Below, piece by piece: positions 8,279-17,436 of a stretch of DNA of 64,000 bases. A program made the position numbers and the translations under genes. The stretch lies in contig NZ_VNHX01000019.1 in NCBI RefSeq assembly GCF_008124885.1, positions 29,051 through 93,050 of the forward strand, given 5' to 3'. Origin of the DNA: Sphingobacterium allocomposti (GTDB taxonomy: Bacteria; Bacteroidota; Bacteroidia; Sphingobacteriales; Sphingobacteriaceae). The notes under the pieces were generated by a model that saw nothing but the letters and a program-made list of their open reading frames with translations, did not search any database and was not told where the DNA came from. Position 1 is the first letter of the stretch. Each line of letters starts with the position of its first letter.

Positions 8279-9322
8279 ATGCAAATAGAAGATGTAACAA
8301 TATCGCGGAAAAAGCCGGTATATCCGGTCGGTCCCGGATTGGCCAAATATCTTCGTATTTACCAGCGGGATGCTAAGCTGCCGGTATGTTATCGGGATCT
8401 GCTTGAGTTTACGGAGACGGTACCCGTCATGGATAAATACGGGAACGATACGTTCTGGGAGACGCCGCTGTATCCGCCTCATCTGCAGGATCGTCTATAC
8501 GACGGGCTGAAAGTGGTGTACGCGATCTTGAAAGCGTCGGGAAATACGAAAATTGTACAGCACAAGATAATTGATCGGATCGAGTACTGTGCGTTCGGCA
8601 ATACAAAGCCGTTCCGCATCCGTATTATCAACAGGCTAAACGATGTTTATGATTATTTTTATATCAAGAAGGCAGACGCCTCGCGTATTTATGGGCTCGA
8701 GCTCGAAGAAATTCTGTCCCCCAATCAGGTGAACTATCTGGTCGATCGTGACACGCTGGTTGAAGAACATATTGTTGGCATTCCGGGGGATGTATTCAGC
8801 AAAGGAGGTATCCATACCCCCGATTACAACCAGACCCGCATAGCAAAGGAATTCGTGAAATTTAATGAGCGTTGTATTATCTCCTTGCTGGGCGATATGC
8901 GGGCGTATAATTTTGTGATGCAGATCACGCCGGATTTTGATGATTTTCAATTCCGTATCCGTGCAATCGACTTCGATCAGCAGTTCTACGAAGGCAATCC
9001 TAAGGTTTATATGCCCCAGTATTTTAAGGAAAACCTGCCGTATGTGAAACTGGCAATGGAATACCTGAACGAAAAGACCGTTCTTCAATATCAGCAGGAG
9101 GAGCGCTCTTCTATAGTTCATCGGGTTAGGAGTGAGCGCCACCGGATCAAAGACCTCCGGGATGCGTCTCAGCTTCAGGAGCTATCCACGCCCGGAAACA
9201 TACTTCGCCTGCGCGAGGGGTATGCAAAGTTTTATAACAACGAAGCTTATTTTAACTGCCGTACAATGACGGATATTGTAGAACTGAATGTGAAGAACGT
9301 TATACGGCAGGTTAAACTTTAG
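8279..9322 (+). CDS. Conserved hypothetical protein with kinase-like motifs
   Basis: 347 residues from the ATG at 8279 (MQIEDVTISRKK); an upstream in-frame ATG at 8252 would add nine residues. I do not recognise a named family. There is no signal peptide or membrane segment. The C-terminal half has LLGDMRAYNFV about 25 residues before IRAIDFDQQF, which resembles the catalytic loop and metal-binding DFD of atypical or aminoglycoside-type kinases (xGDxxxxN ... DFD). LVEEHIVGIPGDVF could be the hinge region. This is inference from motif spacing alone. It converges on ruvC with a 4-base overlap and follows the IS110 element. Confidence 0.75.
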   Translation: MQIEDVTISRKKPVYPVGPGLAKYLRIYQRDAKLPVCYRDLLEFTETVPVMDKYGNDTFWETPLYPPHLQDRLYDGLKVVYAILKASGNTKIVQHKIIDRIEYCAFGNTKPFRIRIINRLNDVYDYFYIKKADASRIYGLELEEILSPNQVNYLVDRDTLVEEHIVGIPGDVFSKGGIHTPDYNQTRIAKEFVKFNERCIISLLGDMRAYNFVMQITPDFDDFQFRIRAIDFDQQFYEGNPKVYMPQYFKENLPYVKLAMEYLNEKTVLQYQQEERSSIVHRVRSERHRIKDLRDASQLQELSTPGNILRLREGYAKFYNNEAYFNCRTMTDIVELNVKNVIRQVKL

Positions 9323-9882
9323 CGGATGCGTTTTTGATTCTCTTTGACAAAAGCAGCCCACCCTGAATAACCTTTAGATTCCACCGCGTTGTTTTGTTGG
9401 AAGGCATGGCATACGGCGACAGCGAGGCCATCCGTTGCATCTAAAAATTCAGGTGTTTCATTAAATTTCAGGATCGTCTTTAGCATGGCTGCGACCTGCT
9501 CTTTGCTGGCATTTCCGTTGCCGGTAACAGATTGTTTGATTCTGCGCGGAGAGTATTCTGCGATGGGTATGTCATAATTCAGTGCGGCGGCCATGGCAAC
9601 GCCCTGAGCTCTTCCCAGCTTAAGCATGACCTGTATGTTTTTTCCGTAGAAAGGGGATTCCAATGCAACGTAGTCGGGTTTATATTCCTCGACCAGCGCC
9701 GAAGTTTTTTTGAATATGCGCTGTAGTTTGAGCGCATGGTCTTCCAGATGCCCCATCTTTACCACCCCCAATGAAACCAATGTCAGCTGCTGCCCTGTCT
9801 GTTTAATGACCCCGTAGCCCAGGATGGCTGTTCCGGGGTCGATGCCCAGTATAATTCTTTCCTTTGCTTTCTCTCGCTGCAT
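9319..9882 (-). CDS. ruvC: Crossover junction endodeoxyribonuclease RuvC
   Basis: 187 residues. It is the Holliday-junction resolvase acting with RuvAB. Catalytic acidic residues are visible in order: Asp15 in LGIDPG, Glu in VALESPFYG, and the C-terminal DATDGLAVAVCHA with the last Asp and His. The AQGVAMAAAL and EYSPRRIKQSVTGNGNASKEQV stretches match the family closely. There is no ruvA or ruvB nearby. The gene is convergent with and overlaps by 4 bases the hypothetical on the other strand. Confidence 0.96.
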   Translation of the reverse strand: MQREKAKERIILGIDPGTAILGYGVIKQTGQQLTLVSLGVVKMGHLEDHALKLQRIFKKTSALVEEYKPDYVALESPFYGKNIQVMLKLGRAQGVAMAAALNYDIPIAEYSPRRIKQSVTGNGNASKEQVAAMLKTILKFNETPEFLDATDGLAVAVCHAFQQNNAVESKGYSGWAAFVKENQKRIR

Positions 9883-10006
9883 GGTGCAATATTACGATTT
9901 TATGCTTGTATTAAATATGAAAAACTGTGAATGGGCATCGGTGGGAATTTATCACAGAAGGTTGCGTTAAGATTTCGTTAAAAATTAGTAACATTGTGCT
10001 TCGATT

Positions 10007-10990
10007 TTGAAACCATTGACAAAACAGCAGAAAAAATACTTAAACTTCGGGATCAAACTTGCGATAGTAGGTCTTGCAACGTGGTTTATCTTTACGAAAG
10101 TCAATAATCAGAAAAACCTTCGCGAGTTCCAGATGCTGCTGCAGGGCATCCAGCCTTGGGTAGTCCGCGGAACGTTGGCTGCGGTTATGCTGCTGATGCT
10201 GATGAATTGGGCACTCGAGGTTGTAAAGTGGAAATACCTGAGCCGGCGTGTAGAGCACATCGGGTGGTGGAAAGCCATAAAATCTGTCTTTTGTGGTCTT
10301 ACCTGGGCGATTTTTACGCCAAATCGAATTGGGGAATATGGGGGGCGTGTGCTGTTGCTTAAGCCGCAGAACCGGGCTTCCGGCGCTGTGGCGATGGGTG
10401 TCGGCCTTTTTGCGCAGCTCGTGTTGACGAGCGTTTTCGGTGCGTTAAGTATTGCATGGTTTGTGTCTACCTTTTTACCCACGCCAGATTCCGTAAAATT
10501 TGGAATCTGGTTGTTGGCGATCATATATGCGGCGGCTTTTCTGGTGCTTTATTTCAATGTCCACTGGGTGGACGCTCTTGTAGGGAAGTTTGGGTTTTTA
10601 AAAACGATTAAACCTTTCTTCGCGGTTCTGGAAGATTTTAAGGCGCGCGAGCTACTGCATGTGCTTGTGTTGTCGCTGGCACGCTTCATCATCTTCACAT
10701 CGCAGTATATCTTATTGATGTCGGTGTTCCTGCCAGAGATGCCTTTCCTGTCGATGGTGCTGATGATTTTTATCCTATTTTTCATCCAGTCGGCCGTGCC
10801 TTCGTTGGATATCTTTGACTTCAGCGTGAGAAGTTTTGTTGCGAGCAATCTATACAGCTATATCACGACACAGGACATTGCTGTTATGGCGATCGTGTCC
10901 TGTATTTGGTTTGTCAATCTTATTTTACCCGCGATCGTTGGGGCTGTTTTTGTTTTTAATGTGAACTATGTCGGCGGTAACAAGTCTTAA
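10007..10990 (+). CDS. LPG-synthase-TM (UPF0104) flippase-like membrane protein
   Basis: 327 residues starting at a TTG codon; there is no ATG until well inside the protein, so TTG at 10007 or 10016 is needed to keep the first membrane helix (FGIKLAIVGLATWFIF). About eight hydrophobic segments follow. The TPNRIGEYGGRVLLLKP motif is the conserved loop of the family (proline-arginine-glycine-glutamate). Members move or bind lipid-linked substrates. It overlaps the following glycosyltransferase by 23 bases, so the two are almost certainly co-translated and may handle a glycolipid together. Confidence 0.85.
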   Translation: MKPLTKQQKKYLNFGIKLAIVGLATWFIFTKVNNQKNLREFQMLLQGIQPWVVRGTLAAVMLLMLMNWALEVVKWKYLSRRVEHIGWWKAIKSVFCGLTWAIFTPNRIGEYGGRVLLLKPQNRASGAVAMGVGLFAQLVLTSVFGALSIAWFVSTFLPTPDSVKFGIWLLAIIYAAAFLVLYFNVHWVDALVGKFGFLKTIKPFFAVLEDFKARELLHVLVLSLARFIIFTSQYILLMSVFLPEMPFLSMVLMIFILFFIQSAVPSLDIFDFSVRSFVASNLYSYITTQDIAVMAIVSCIWFVNLILPAIVGAVFVFNVNYVGGNKS

Positions 10991-12107
10991 TACATTTTTA
11001 ATCCTGATGACGGTGATCTATATAGGGCTCGTTCTCTATATGCGGCGCGGTTGGTTCCTTATTCCGTATTTCAGAAGGACCGGGGAAGATGTAAAGACGC
11101 AGGTATCGGTATTGATAGCGGCCCGAAATGAGGAAGAAAATATCGGTAGAACAATAGAGGCGATATTGGCACAGACTTACCCGCAGAATCTGTTGGAGAT
11201 CATTGTGGTAGACGATCATTCTACTGACCGGACTGCAGCCATCATTGCTTCTTATGCCGATAGAGGTGTCAGGTTGATTCAACTTAATGAGGGGGATAAG
11301 CTCAACTCGTATAAAAAACTGGCAATAAGCCGGGCCATCTCCGGGGCGACGGGCGAGCTGATTGTAACTACCGACGCCGACTGCAGGATGGGGCCGGAAT
11401 GGTTGCTTACCATTGTTTCTTATTTTGAGCGGACCGGCGCCTATATGGTTTCTTCTCCTGTCATATACTCGGAAGAAAAAAGCTATTTCGAAAGACTGCA
11501 GACCCTTGAGTTTTTATATTTAATCGGCCTCGGAGCAGCGGGGATCGGAAATGGCAGTCCGACGACCTGCAATGGAGCGAACCTCGCTTACCGTAGGGAT
11601 GTTTTCTATGAAATGGGAGGTTTTCGCGGCATAGATAATGTAGCGTCGGGCGACGACGAGCTGTTTTTACATAAGGTTGCCGAGCGTTACGCCGACAGAA
11701 TTAAGTTTTGCAAGTCTATTGCAGCGGCCGTTTTTACGGACGCTAAACCTACGGTTTCTGCCTTCATCAGTCAGCGTAAGCGATGGGCCTCGAAAAGTAC
11801 GAAATACAAAGATAAGCGTGTTGTATGGTTGGGTATCAGCATATGGGCATTCAATCTGGCGCTGGTAAGCGCAGCGGTACTCTTCTTCGTGTACCTTCCT
11901 GATGTCCACTGGCTCTTTGCAGCGGCTCTTGCCCTGAAAATATTCGCCGAATACTTATTTATCCGTCCGCTTTGCCGCTTTGCCGGCCGAATGGAGTTGC
12001 TGTGGAACCTGCCGCTACTGTCTTTTGCCCATGCCGTATATTTAGTATATATTGGCGTAGCGGGTAACGTAGGAAAATACGACTGGAAGGGTAGGAAGGT
12101 TCATTAA
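10968..12107 (+). CDS. Family 2 glycosyltransferase, membrane-bound, processive type
   Basis: 379 residues. An N-terminal membrane helix is followed by a GT-A domain: VLIAARNEEENIGRTI, VVDDHSTDRT, the metal-binding DAD (TTDADCRMG) and a second acidic SGDDELF. QRKRW matches the QxxRW signature of processive or hyaluronan/cellulose-synthase-like enzymes. Two or three C-terminal membrane helices follow. The substrate is unknown. The 23-base overlap with the flippase-like gene upstream suggests a shared function, perhaps synthesis and movement of a lipid-linked sugar. Confidence 0.9.
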   Translation: MSAVTSLNTFLILMTVIYIGLVLYMRRGWFLIPYFRRTGEDVKTQVSVLIAARNEEENIGRTIEAILAQTYPQNLLEIIVVDDHSTDRTAAIIASYADRGVRLIQLNEGDKLNSYKKLAISRAISGATGELIVTTDADCRMGPEWLLTIVSYFERTGAYMVSSPVIYSEEKSYFERLQTLEFLYLIGLGAAGIGNGSPTTCNGANLAYRRDVFYEMGGFRGIDNVASGDDELFLHKVAERYADRIKFCKSIAAAVFTDAKPTVSAFISQRKRWASKSTKYKDKRVVWLGISIWAFNLALVSAAVLFFVYLPDVHWLFAAALALKIFAEYLFIRPLCRFAGRMELLWNLPLLSFAHAVYLVYIGVAGNVGKYDWKGRKVH

Positions 12108-12845
12108 TTACCCTTCTACCTGTACCCTAATCACTTCTTCCGCCTTTTTAACGATCTCTTCGGCGTTTAGACCGGTGGTGTCGATCGGATCCAGGACTTC
12201 CCAGCTCATCGATGTAAAGGGGCGTAAAGGAAACATGCCATATTTTACCATGAGATAAGAGCCTTTGATGGCGACGGGCACAACAAGCGCCTCCGGATTT
12301 TTCTTTAGTAAGGTAGCAATACCGCCCACCGAGAATGGTTTCATTTTGCCTGTTTTCGTTCTCGTTCCTTCCGGAAAGATAAAGGCCGACCAGTTTTTCA
12401 TCTTCATATTGTTGGCAAGCTTTAGTATCTCTGCAATGGACTGCTTGGCGTCTTTCCTGTCTATATTAGCAGCGCCTCCGTGCACGAGGTTGAACGATAT
12501 GCTCGGAATACCTGCCTGGGCCAATTCTATTTTAGAGATAAATTTTCCATGGAACCTACGCAGGAAATATATAAGGGGAGGAATGTCAAACGTACTTTGG
12601 TGGTTTGCAACAAAAATTATAGGACGACCGATGGGGAGCCTTTTGTTGTCGATAAAACGTGTTCGATTGAAAAGTGTATAGTTGCAAGCTACCAGAAAAC
12701 CGTTCAAAATGTCCACGCTTTTTTTGTGCGCACGGTACCCGCCCAGTTTTAGGCAGAGCCATTGAATAGGGTGGAATACAATTAATGACAAAGAAAAGCA
12801 CAGATAAAAAATCGGTGTAAGGATAAAGCCCAGTAGTTTTCTCAT
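12108..12845 (-). CDS. plsC: 1-acyl-sn-glycerol-3-phosphate acyltransferase
   Basis: 245 residues. An N-terminal membrane helix (LLGFILTPIFYLCFSLSLIVF) precedes the acyltransferase motifs: ANHQSTFD (H-x4-D, catalytic), KIELAQAGIP and FPEGTRTKTGKMKPFSVGG. It would make phosphatidic acid at the inner membrane. The gene ends right at the stop of the convergent glycosyltransferase. An imperfect hairpin with arms GGTAGGAAGG and CCCTTCTACC covers both stop codons and may serve as terminator. Confidence 0.92.
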   Translation of the reverse strand: MRKLLGFILTPIFYLCFSLSLIVFHPIQWLCLKLGGYRAHKKSVDILNGFLVACNYTLFNRTRFIDNKRLPIGRPIIFVANHQSTFDIPPLIYFLRRFHGKFISKIELAQAGIPSISFNLVHGGAANIDRKDAKQSIAEILKLANNMKMKNWSAFIFPEGTRTKTGKMKPFSVGGIATLLKKNPEALVVPVAIKGSYLMVKYGMFPLRPFTSMSWEVLDPIDTTGLNAEEIVKKAEEVIRVQVEG

Positions 12846-13062
12846 ATTCTAAATTCTGCAAACATATATAAAATTGACTTTATATGCAATACGGCGGTAT
12901 GCTACCACTGCGGGATGCATGCCCCGCATCATCGCCAGAGTGTACAGCTGACAGTTGTCGCTCGCCTAATTAAAAAATAATTGTATTTTTAAGAAATGGC
13001 GTAGGGGAGAAGTACGGGTTGTTGCGGTCGTTCTCTAACGCTAGTGGATATAATTAAATTTC

Positions 13063-14421
13063 ATGGAACGGATATTATTAATTGTTTTGCTTTTTTTTCA
13101 GTCTTGTTTGGGATTTACACAGTCTTTTAAAGGGAGTTGGCGCGGCAGTATCGAGGTACAGGGTACGCAGCTTCCTCTCGTGTTTCATTTGACGGAGGAT
13201 GATGGAGGCGCATGGCAGGGCAAACTGGTCAGCCCGGCACAGTCGTCAGCACATCTTCCGTTGAGCAAGGTGGAGGTCTTCGGCGATTCCCTCCGGCTGG
13301 CCGCGGCTTCGTTGGGTTTATCTTACACAGGACGGCGCGTGGACGATTCTACGATCAACGGTGTCTTCGCACAGGGACCTCTACGTGCACCGTTGACGCT
13401 ACGGCGGTTTGTCGAAAAGGTACGTCTAAGACCGCAGACACCGGAGCCTCCGTATGGGTATGACACGCTCGATGTGGAATTTACCAACAGTTTCGACGGT
13501 ACAACATTAGCAGGCACGGTTACAACACCACGTGGCAAAGGCCGTTTTCCGGCTGTCATCCTCGTCACGGGAAGCGGGCCCCAGGATCGGGACGAGACCA
13601 TTGAAGGACACAGACCGTTTAAGGTGATTGCCGATTACTTAACCAAGCGCGGTATTGTGGTCTTACGCTATGATGAACGCGGGGTGGGGCAGTCGACGGG
13701 AAATTATACGAAAAGTACGATTGGCGATTTCAGCAAAGATGCGATCGCTGCAATAGACTTTTTGCGGGGGCAGAGCAAAGTTAATCCGAAGAAAATCGGT
13801 ATTGTTGGCCATAGTGAAGGTGCGCTGATCGCTAAACTTATCGCAGGGCAGCAATCGGCGGAGCTAAATTTTATCGCCCTTCTCGCCGGGCCTGCTATTC
13901 CCATCGACTCTTTAATGGTGCTGCAGGCGTATGAAATCGGACGTTTGGGGGGCATGAATGAAAGGCAGCTGCAACAGGCAAAGGTGATTAATCGGAAAAA
14001 CTTCGCTATTGTGAAAAGCGAACTGGGCGATGAACATGCCTATCGGCAGCTATTGGCAAATATGTCATCGATTATTCCGGAGCCCACGCAGGCCCAGAAA
14101 AACGAGTTTAGGATGATGGTTATGCCTTCCTACCGGTATTTTATGCGAATCAACCCCGTCCCGTTTATAAGTAAGATTAAGATACCGGTCTTTGCGGCGT
14201 TTGGGACAAAAGACATTCAGGTACCCTTTGCGGCAAACATGGAAAGTTTGACGGATAATCTACCGCCGAACCGTCAGAACCGATTACAGGTATACGAAGG
14301 ACTCAACCATCTTTTCCAGAATGCAAGGACAGGCGCTATCAGCGAATATGCAGAACTGGAGGAGACCTTTGATACCGACGTGATGCGTGATCTGGCCGAC
14401 TGGATACTAAGATTGAAGTAG
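13063..14421 (+). CDS. Exported alpha/beta hydrolase with N-terminal beta domain
   Basis: 452 residues. The N-terminal signal peptide is hydrophobic (LLIVLLFFQSCLGFTQS). A beta-rich domain of about 110 residues (FKGSWRGSIEVQ, LTLRRF) precedes the hydrolase. The hydrolase has VTGSGPQDRDE (oxyanion region), VLRYDERGVGQST, the nucleophile elbow GHSEGA and a late GLNH supplying His. This arrangement is common in Bacteroidota secreted esterases or serine aminopeptidases of the S33 type; the substrate cannot be predicted. It is a single gene with a 217-bp upstream spacer that has a short GC-rich hairpin but no clear promoter. Confidence 0.88.
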   Translation: MERILLIVLLFFQSCLGFTQSFKGSWRGSIEVQGTQLPLVFHLTEDDGGAWQGKLVSPAQSSAHLPLSKVEVFGDSLRLAAASLGLSYTGRRVDDSTINGVFAQGPLRAPLTLRRFVEKVRLRPQTPEPPYGYDTLDVEFTNSFDGTTLAGTVTTPRGKGRFPAVILVTGSGPQDRDETIEGHRPFKVIADYLTKRGIVVLRYDERGVGQSTGNYTKSTIGDFSKDAIAAIDFLRGQSKVNPKKIGIVGHSEGALIAKLIAGQQSAELNFIALLAGPAIPIDSLMVLQAYEIGRLGGMNERQLQQAKVINRKNFAIVKSELGDEHAYRQLLANMSSIIPEPTQAQKNEFRMMVMPSYRYFMRINPVPFISKIKIPVFAAFGTKDIQVPFAANMESLTDNLPPNRQNRLQVYEGLNHLFQNARTGAISEYAELEETFDTDVMRDLADWILRLK

Positions 14422-14568
14422 CCGACAACAGCATTGTCCAGATGGCGGCACTTTTATTGAGGCCGAATAGCGCTTTTGTCGACTAAAACAGGCTTAAATG
14501 TCATGACGGTTCCTATCTGTGCGGAGTCGACGGTAGCCATGCCGGGGCATTTACCGTCTCCGGTTGAT

Positions 14569-15279
14569 TTATGGTGTTGTTCCGGCGACAGGTAGGATCT
14601 TGCCGTTATAATATTTATGCCCATTCTGCGCGAAATCAGCAACATAGCGTCCCATTTCGAATGCGAGCGTGCCTGCCTCCAGGCCGGGAAAGGCTTTCTC
14701 GAACATCTCTGTCTGGGAGGAACCCAGCGCAAGGCAGTTGACTTTGATATTCCTATCCTTGAGTTCTTCGGCAAGGCATTCTGTTAATGTTGCCAAAGCG
14801 CCTTTACTTGCTGAGTAAGCAGACAGCCCGGCAAATTTTGCTGAGCCCTGATAACCGCCCATACTGCCGATATTTACAATATGACCACCATTTTTCATCA
14901 TCGGGACGATATGTTTGATCATGTTTACATGCCCGAGCAGATTGGTCTGAAATACCTGTGCAAAATCTTCTAGCGACGTTTCCATAAAAGGCTTGTTGAT
15001 CAGCACCCCCGCATTGTTGATTAAAACGTCGACAGTTTCGAACTTGGACTGTATGAATGGAACCAGGGAGTCCGGGTAATTGTCGTATACGATGTCAAAC
15101 TGGGCGGGGTACAGTTTTCCGCCTTCGGGGTTCAGAGAGGTTGCAATTTCGTGCAGTTTGCGCAGTTTATCCGCTGAGCGTGCCAGGGCAATAACCTGAT
15201 TGTCTTTATTTGCAGTTAAATCCAGGACTGACTCAAATCCAATCCCATTGCTTGCTCCGGTAATGATAATATTTGCCAT
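14569..15279 (-). CDS. Short-chain dehydrogenase/reductase
   Basis: 236 residues, classical SDR. The cofactor motif TGASNGIGF is at residues 7-15, then NNAG, and the catalytic tyrosine and lysine in YSASKGA. The basic residue after the second beta strand (ARSAD) suggests NADP preference. The substrate is unknown. It starts 2 bases after the flippase-like gene and is probably the last gene of a three-gene unit (16546 down to 14569). A 145-bp spacer to the convergent hydrolase holds nothing clear. Confidence 0.9.
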   Translation of the reverse strand: MANIIITGASNGIGFESVLDLTANKDNQVIALARSADKLRKLHEIATSLNPEGGKLYPAQFDIVYDNYPDSLVPFIQSKFETVDVLINNAGVLINKPFMETSLEDFAQVFQTNLLGHVNMIKHIVPMMKNGGHIVNIGSMGGYQGSAKFAGLSAYSASKGALATLTECLAEELKDRNIKVNCLALGSSQTEMFEKAFPGLEAGTLAFEMGRYVADFAQNGHKYYNGKILPVAGTTP

Positions 15280-15281
15280 AG

Positions 15282-16196
15282 TTATTCTTCGTTTTCTAGT
15301 TCTTTCTCAACTTCCGCAACGGATGGTAGCCGATCTGCGCCGAGACGTTGCGTTCTAAAAATATAGTATACACCCGTGGAGGCAACGGCTAGCGATATAG
15401 TGTAAAATATCAAGCTCATTAAAACGGCCAGGTGAGGGTCGAGCTGAAAATAGCGGGCGCCAAAGTCCATGATGGTTTCCCGCAGGCCGAGGCCGCCCAA
15501 TATGGATGGTACAATGGCTACGAGCGACGACAGCAGGAAAATCAATAAATAGGGCGAAAATTTACCATCGAAACTTAGTGCATAAAGAATGGTAATTGCG
15601 CTCAAGGTCTGGAATCCCTGGACAGCCAATGCTTTTATGTGGGTGATTACAAAGCTGGACAAAAACTCCCTAAAGAAAAGGCGTAAAAAATAGACGTACG
15701 TCACCGTGCCGATAACAAGTGCACCGACGACGACAATGGGCGGAATGGCAAGACGGGGCATAAAGATGATGAGACATCCTGTGATGACTGATAGCGCCCA
15801 CAGACCGCTGAGACGGTCGAAGAAGACCGCACTTAATACCCGTCGGCCCTTTACTGGATAATTCTTCTTTAAGAAGTAAATCTTATAACCATCCCCGCCG
15901 ATTCCTCCGGGGAGGAAAAAATTATAGAGTAGCCCGAGTTGATAAAGCCGTAGGTTATAGCGTTCCGTAAGGTTTAAACCGATTACCTTCAGGAAGCTGT
16001 TTAATCGTGAAGATGCCACTAACTGCGATATAGCATAGAAAATCAGCGCCAGAAAAAGATAAAGCGGATTCGTTTTTTCCATCACCTCTTTTAAATCGTC
16101 CAGCGATATCTTTCTGGATACCCAGTATAGGGCGGCTACCGTGATGATTATTTTGAATCCGTTTTTTAGCGTAGACCAGTATTTGTTTTTCTTCAT
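15282..16196 (-). CDS. LPG-synthase-TM (UPF0104) flippase-like membrane protein
   Basis: 304 residues from the ATG at 16194-16196 (MKKNKYWSTLKNG). The open frame extends further upstream to 16403, but that stretch overlaps the next gene and does not look like the family, so the shorter start is chosen. About eight membrane helices are seen. The family loop is FLPGGIGGDGYKIYFLKK, followed by FFDRLSGLWAL, and SILGGLGLRE near the end. It is a second paralogue within 5 kb of the one at 10007. It sits between a small membrane protein and an SDR, so it may act on an isoprenoid or glycolipid modified by these partners. Confidence 0.87.
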   Translation of the reverse strand: MKKNKYWSTLKNGFKIIITVAALYWVSRKISLDDLKEVMEKTNPLYLFLALIFYAISQLVASSRLNSFLKVIGLNLTERYNLRLYQLGLLYNFFLPGGIGGDGYKIYFLKKNYPVKGRRVLSAVFFDRLSGLWALSVITGCLIIFMPRLAIPPIVVVGALVIGTVTYVYFLRLFFREFLSSFVITHIKALAVQGFQTLSAITILYALSFDGKFSPYLLIFLLSSLVAIVPSILGGLGLRETIMDFGARYFQLDPHLAVLMSLIFYTISLAVASTGVYYIFRTQRLGADRLPSVAEVEKELENEE

Positions 16197-16228
16197 AGGA
16201 ATCGTTGCTCCGACGGCAGCGGAGGCTG

Positions 16229-16546
16229 TTAGTGAAATATATGGAGGACTTTTACGTAGAACAGTACAAGGTACAGGCAGACGAACAATCCGGATAATGT
16301 AAGAAGCCAGTTGTATTCGATTTTGCCGTATTTGTGCCGTAATACTAGCGTAAGCAGTACAACAAATGTAAGTAACAACAGAAGTGGAGCGGCCACAGCC
16401 CATAAATTAGGAAAAGAAACCCGCTGCGCCATGATGGTTGGAGAGGTGAAGTAAGCGATGACGGGAAGCGCTATGAGCAATACCACGATCCGCACAACAG
16501 CTTTCGCAACAATTTTGCTTATGGTATGATTTTTGGGTAGACTCAT
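16229..16546 (-). CDS. Small integral membrane protein
   Basis: 105 residues from the ATG at 16544-16546 (MSLPKNHTISK); a start at 16600 is less likely. Three hydrophobic segments are visible (VVRIVVLLIALPVIAYF, LWAVAAPLLLLLTFVVLLTLVL, WLLTLSGLFVCLYLVLFYV). There are no catalytic motifs and no family I recognise. It lies 32 bases upstream of the flippase-like gene on the same strand, so a joint role is plausible. Confidence 0.7.
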   Translation of the reverse strand: MSLPKNHTISKIVAKAVVRIVVLLIALPVIAYFTSPTIMAQRVSFPNLWAVAAPLLLLLTFVVLLTLVLRHKYGKIEYNWLLTLSGLFVCLYLVLFYVKVLHIFH

Positions 16547-16630
16547 CAATGCAAAGTTAACATTTCCTCTATAATTCTTAATCGTAGGGGAGATGACCAT
16601 AAATTCCTTTTATATGCGAAGGTAAATATA

Positions 16631-16661
16631 TTGCACATAAAAATGAATTTATCTAAGTTTG
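16631..16661 (+). promoter_or_regulatory. Predicted promoter of the lipoprotein gene
   Basis: TTG at 16631-16633, 20-base spacer, TAAGTTTG at 16654-16661. The ATG follows 37 bases later at 16698. Confidence 0.6.
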
Positions 16662-16697
16662 CGAATATACTTAAAATAGAAAACTAATTTTTACATT

Positions 16698-17264
16698 ATG
16701 CGAAAACATATCTTGTCTGTATTCACGTTGGTAGCTCTTGTGCTCGTGTTGGCGTCGTGCGGCGCACAGCGTAAATCGCCGGTTGGGGGGAATAATGGAG
16801 CTTCTACGTCGGCGGGTGGCAGCGGACCTTCTGCTGCGCAGTGGAGAAGCGGCTTAAAAGGTAAATGGGTGTTGAACTCTGTTGATCGGGAGAACATCCC
16901 TTCGGCCTACACGGTTAAAAATATCTTTGATGAAGCTCCTGTGGAATGTTTTATTGGAAGCATATGGAACCTTCCGGGCGGAAACTACCGCGGAAGCATT
17001 ACATTTAACGCGTCGGGTACGCTCTGTGCAGATGGTGCCGTTAGAACTATAGTCTGGTCTGTTTATGATGGGAGGACCGAGGGCGTGCATCCGCAGTTCC
17101 AGTTTAAAAAAATATATTCGGGAGAGAAGGCTGCGAATGTAACCAGCGGATATCGCCTGAACCTTTCGTACTCAGATGGTCAATCGCTGGTGATGCGCAT
17201 GCCGATTCCATTGGATAACGGTACAGGCAACCTCGTATTTAACTTCACGAGAGCAGAACAGTAA
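16698..17264 (+). CDS. Lipocalin-like lipoprotein
   Basis: 188 residues. The signal peptide ends in the lipobox LASC with Cys21, so it is a lipoprotein. After a low-complexity Gly/Ser linker, LKGKWVLNSVDREN resembles the first strand of the lipocalin-like domains common in Bacteroidota, with alternating beta strands to the end (NLVFNFTRA). No function can be given. It stands alone, with its own promoter and a strong terminator. Confidence 0.82.
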   Translation: MRKHILSVFTLVALVLVLASCGAQRKSPVGGNNGASTSAGGSGPSAAQWRSGLKGKWVLNSVDRENIPSAYTVKNIFDEAPVECFIGSIWNLPGGNYRGSITFNASGTLCADGAVRTIVWSVYDGRTEGVHPQFQFKKIYSGEKAANVTSGYRLNLSYSDGQSLVMRMPIPLDNGTGNLVFNFTRAEQ

Positions 17265-17286
17265 ATCTCCCATACCGGAGTATAAT

Positions 17287-17325
17287 AAAAAAGCCACTGT
17301 AGTGTATAACTGCGTGGCTTTTTTT
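17287..17325 (+). terminator. Intrinsic terminator after the lipoprotein gene
   Basis: Arms AAAAAAGCCAC (17287-17297) and GTGGCTTTTTT (17314-17324), ending in a T-run. It is a classical rho-independent terminator 22 bases after the stop. Confidence 0.85.
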
Positions 17326-17436
17326 GCTGTTGGCCCCCCACCAGTCTTTTTAACCCGCTCCAGAACAGCCGTAGTGCTTTATAGAGCCCCATTATAGCCT
17401 GAAAGTCCAGATACGCGTCCTGAGTCTTTGACAATA

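Noticed and set aside
12889..12970. Regulatory RNA upstream of the alpha/beta hydrolase
   Set aside because: Only a 6-bp GC stem is present, with no promoter or terminator to define a transcript.
14454..14774. 106-codon minus-strand ORF overlapping the SDR gene
   Set aside because: It is out of frame with the SDR and shows no domain; a shadow of that gene.
16197..16403. 69-residue N-terminal extension of the flippase-like protein
   Set aside because: It overlaps the small membrane-protein gene in another frame and lacks hydrophobic family sequence.
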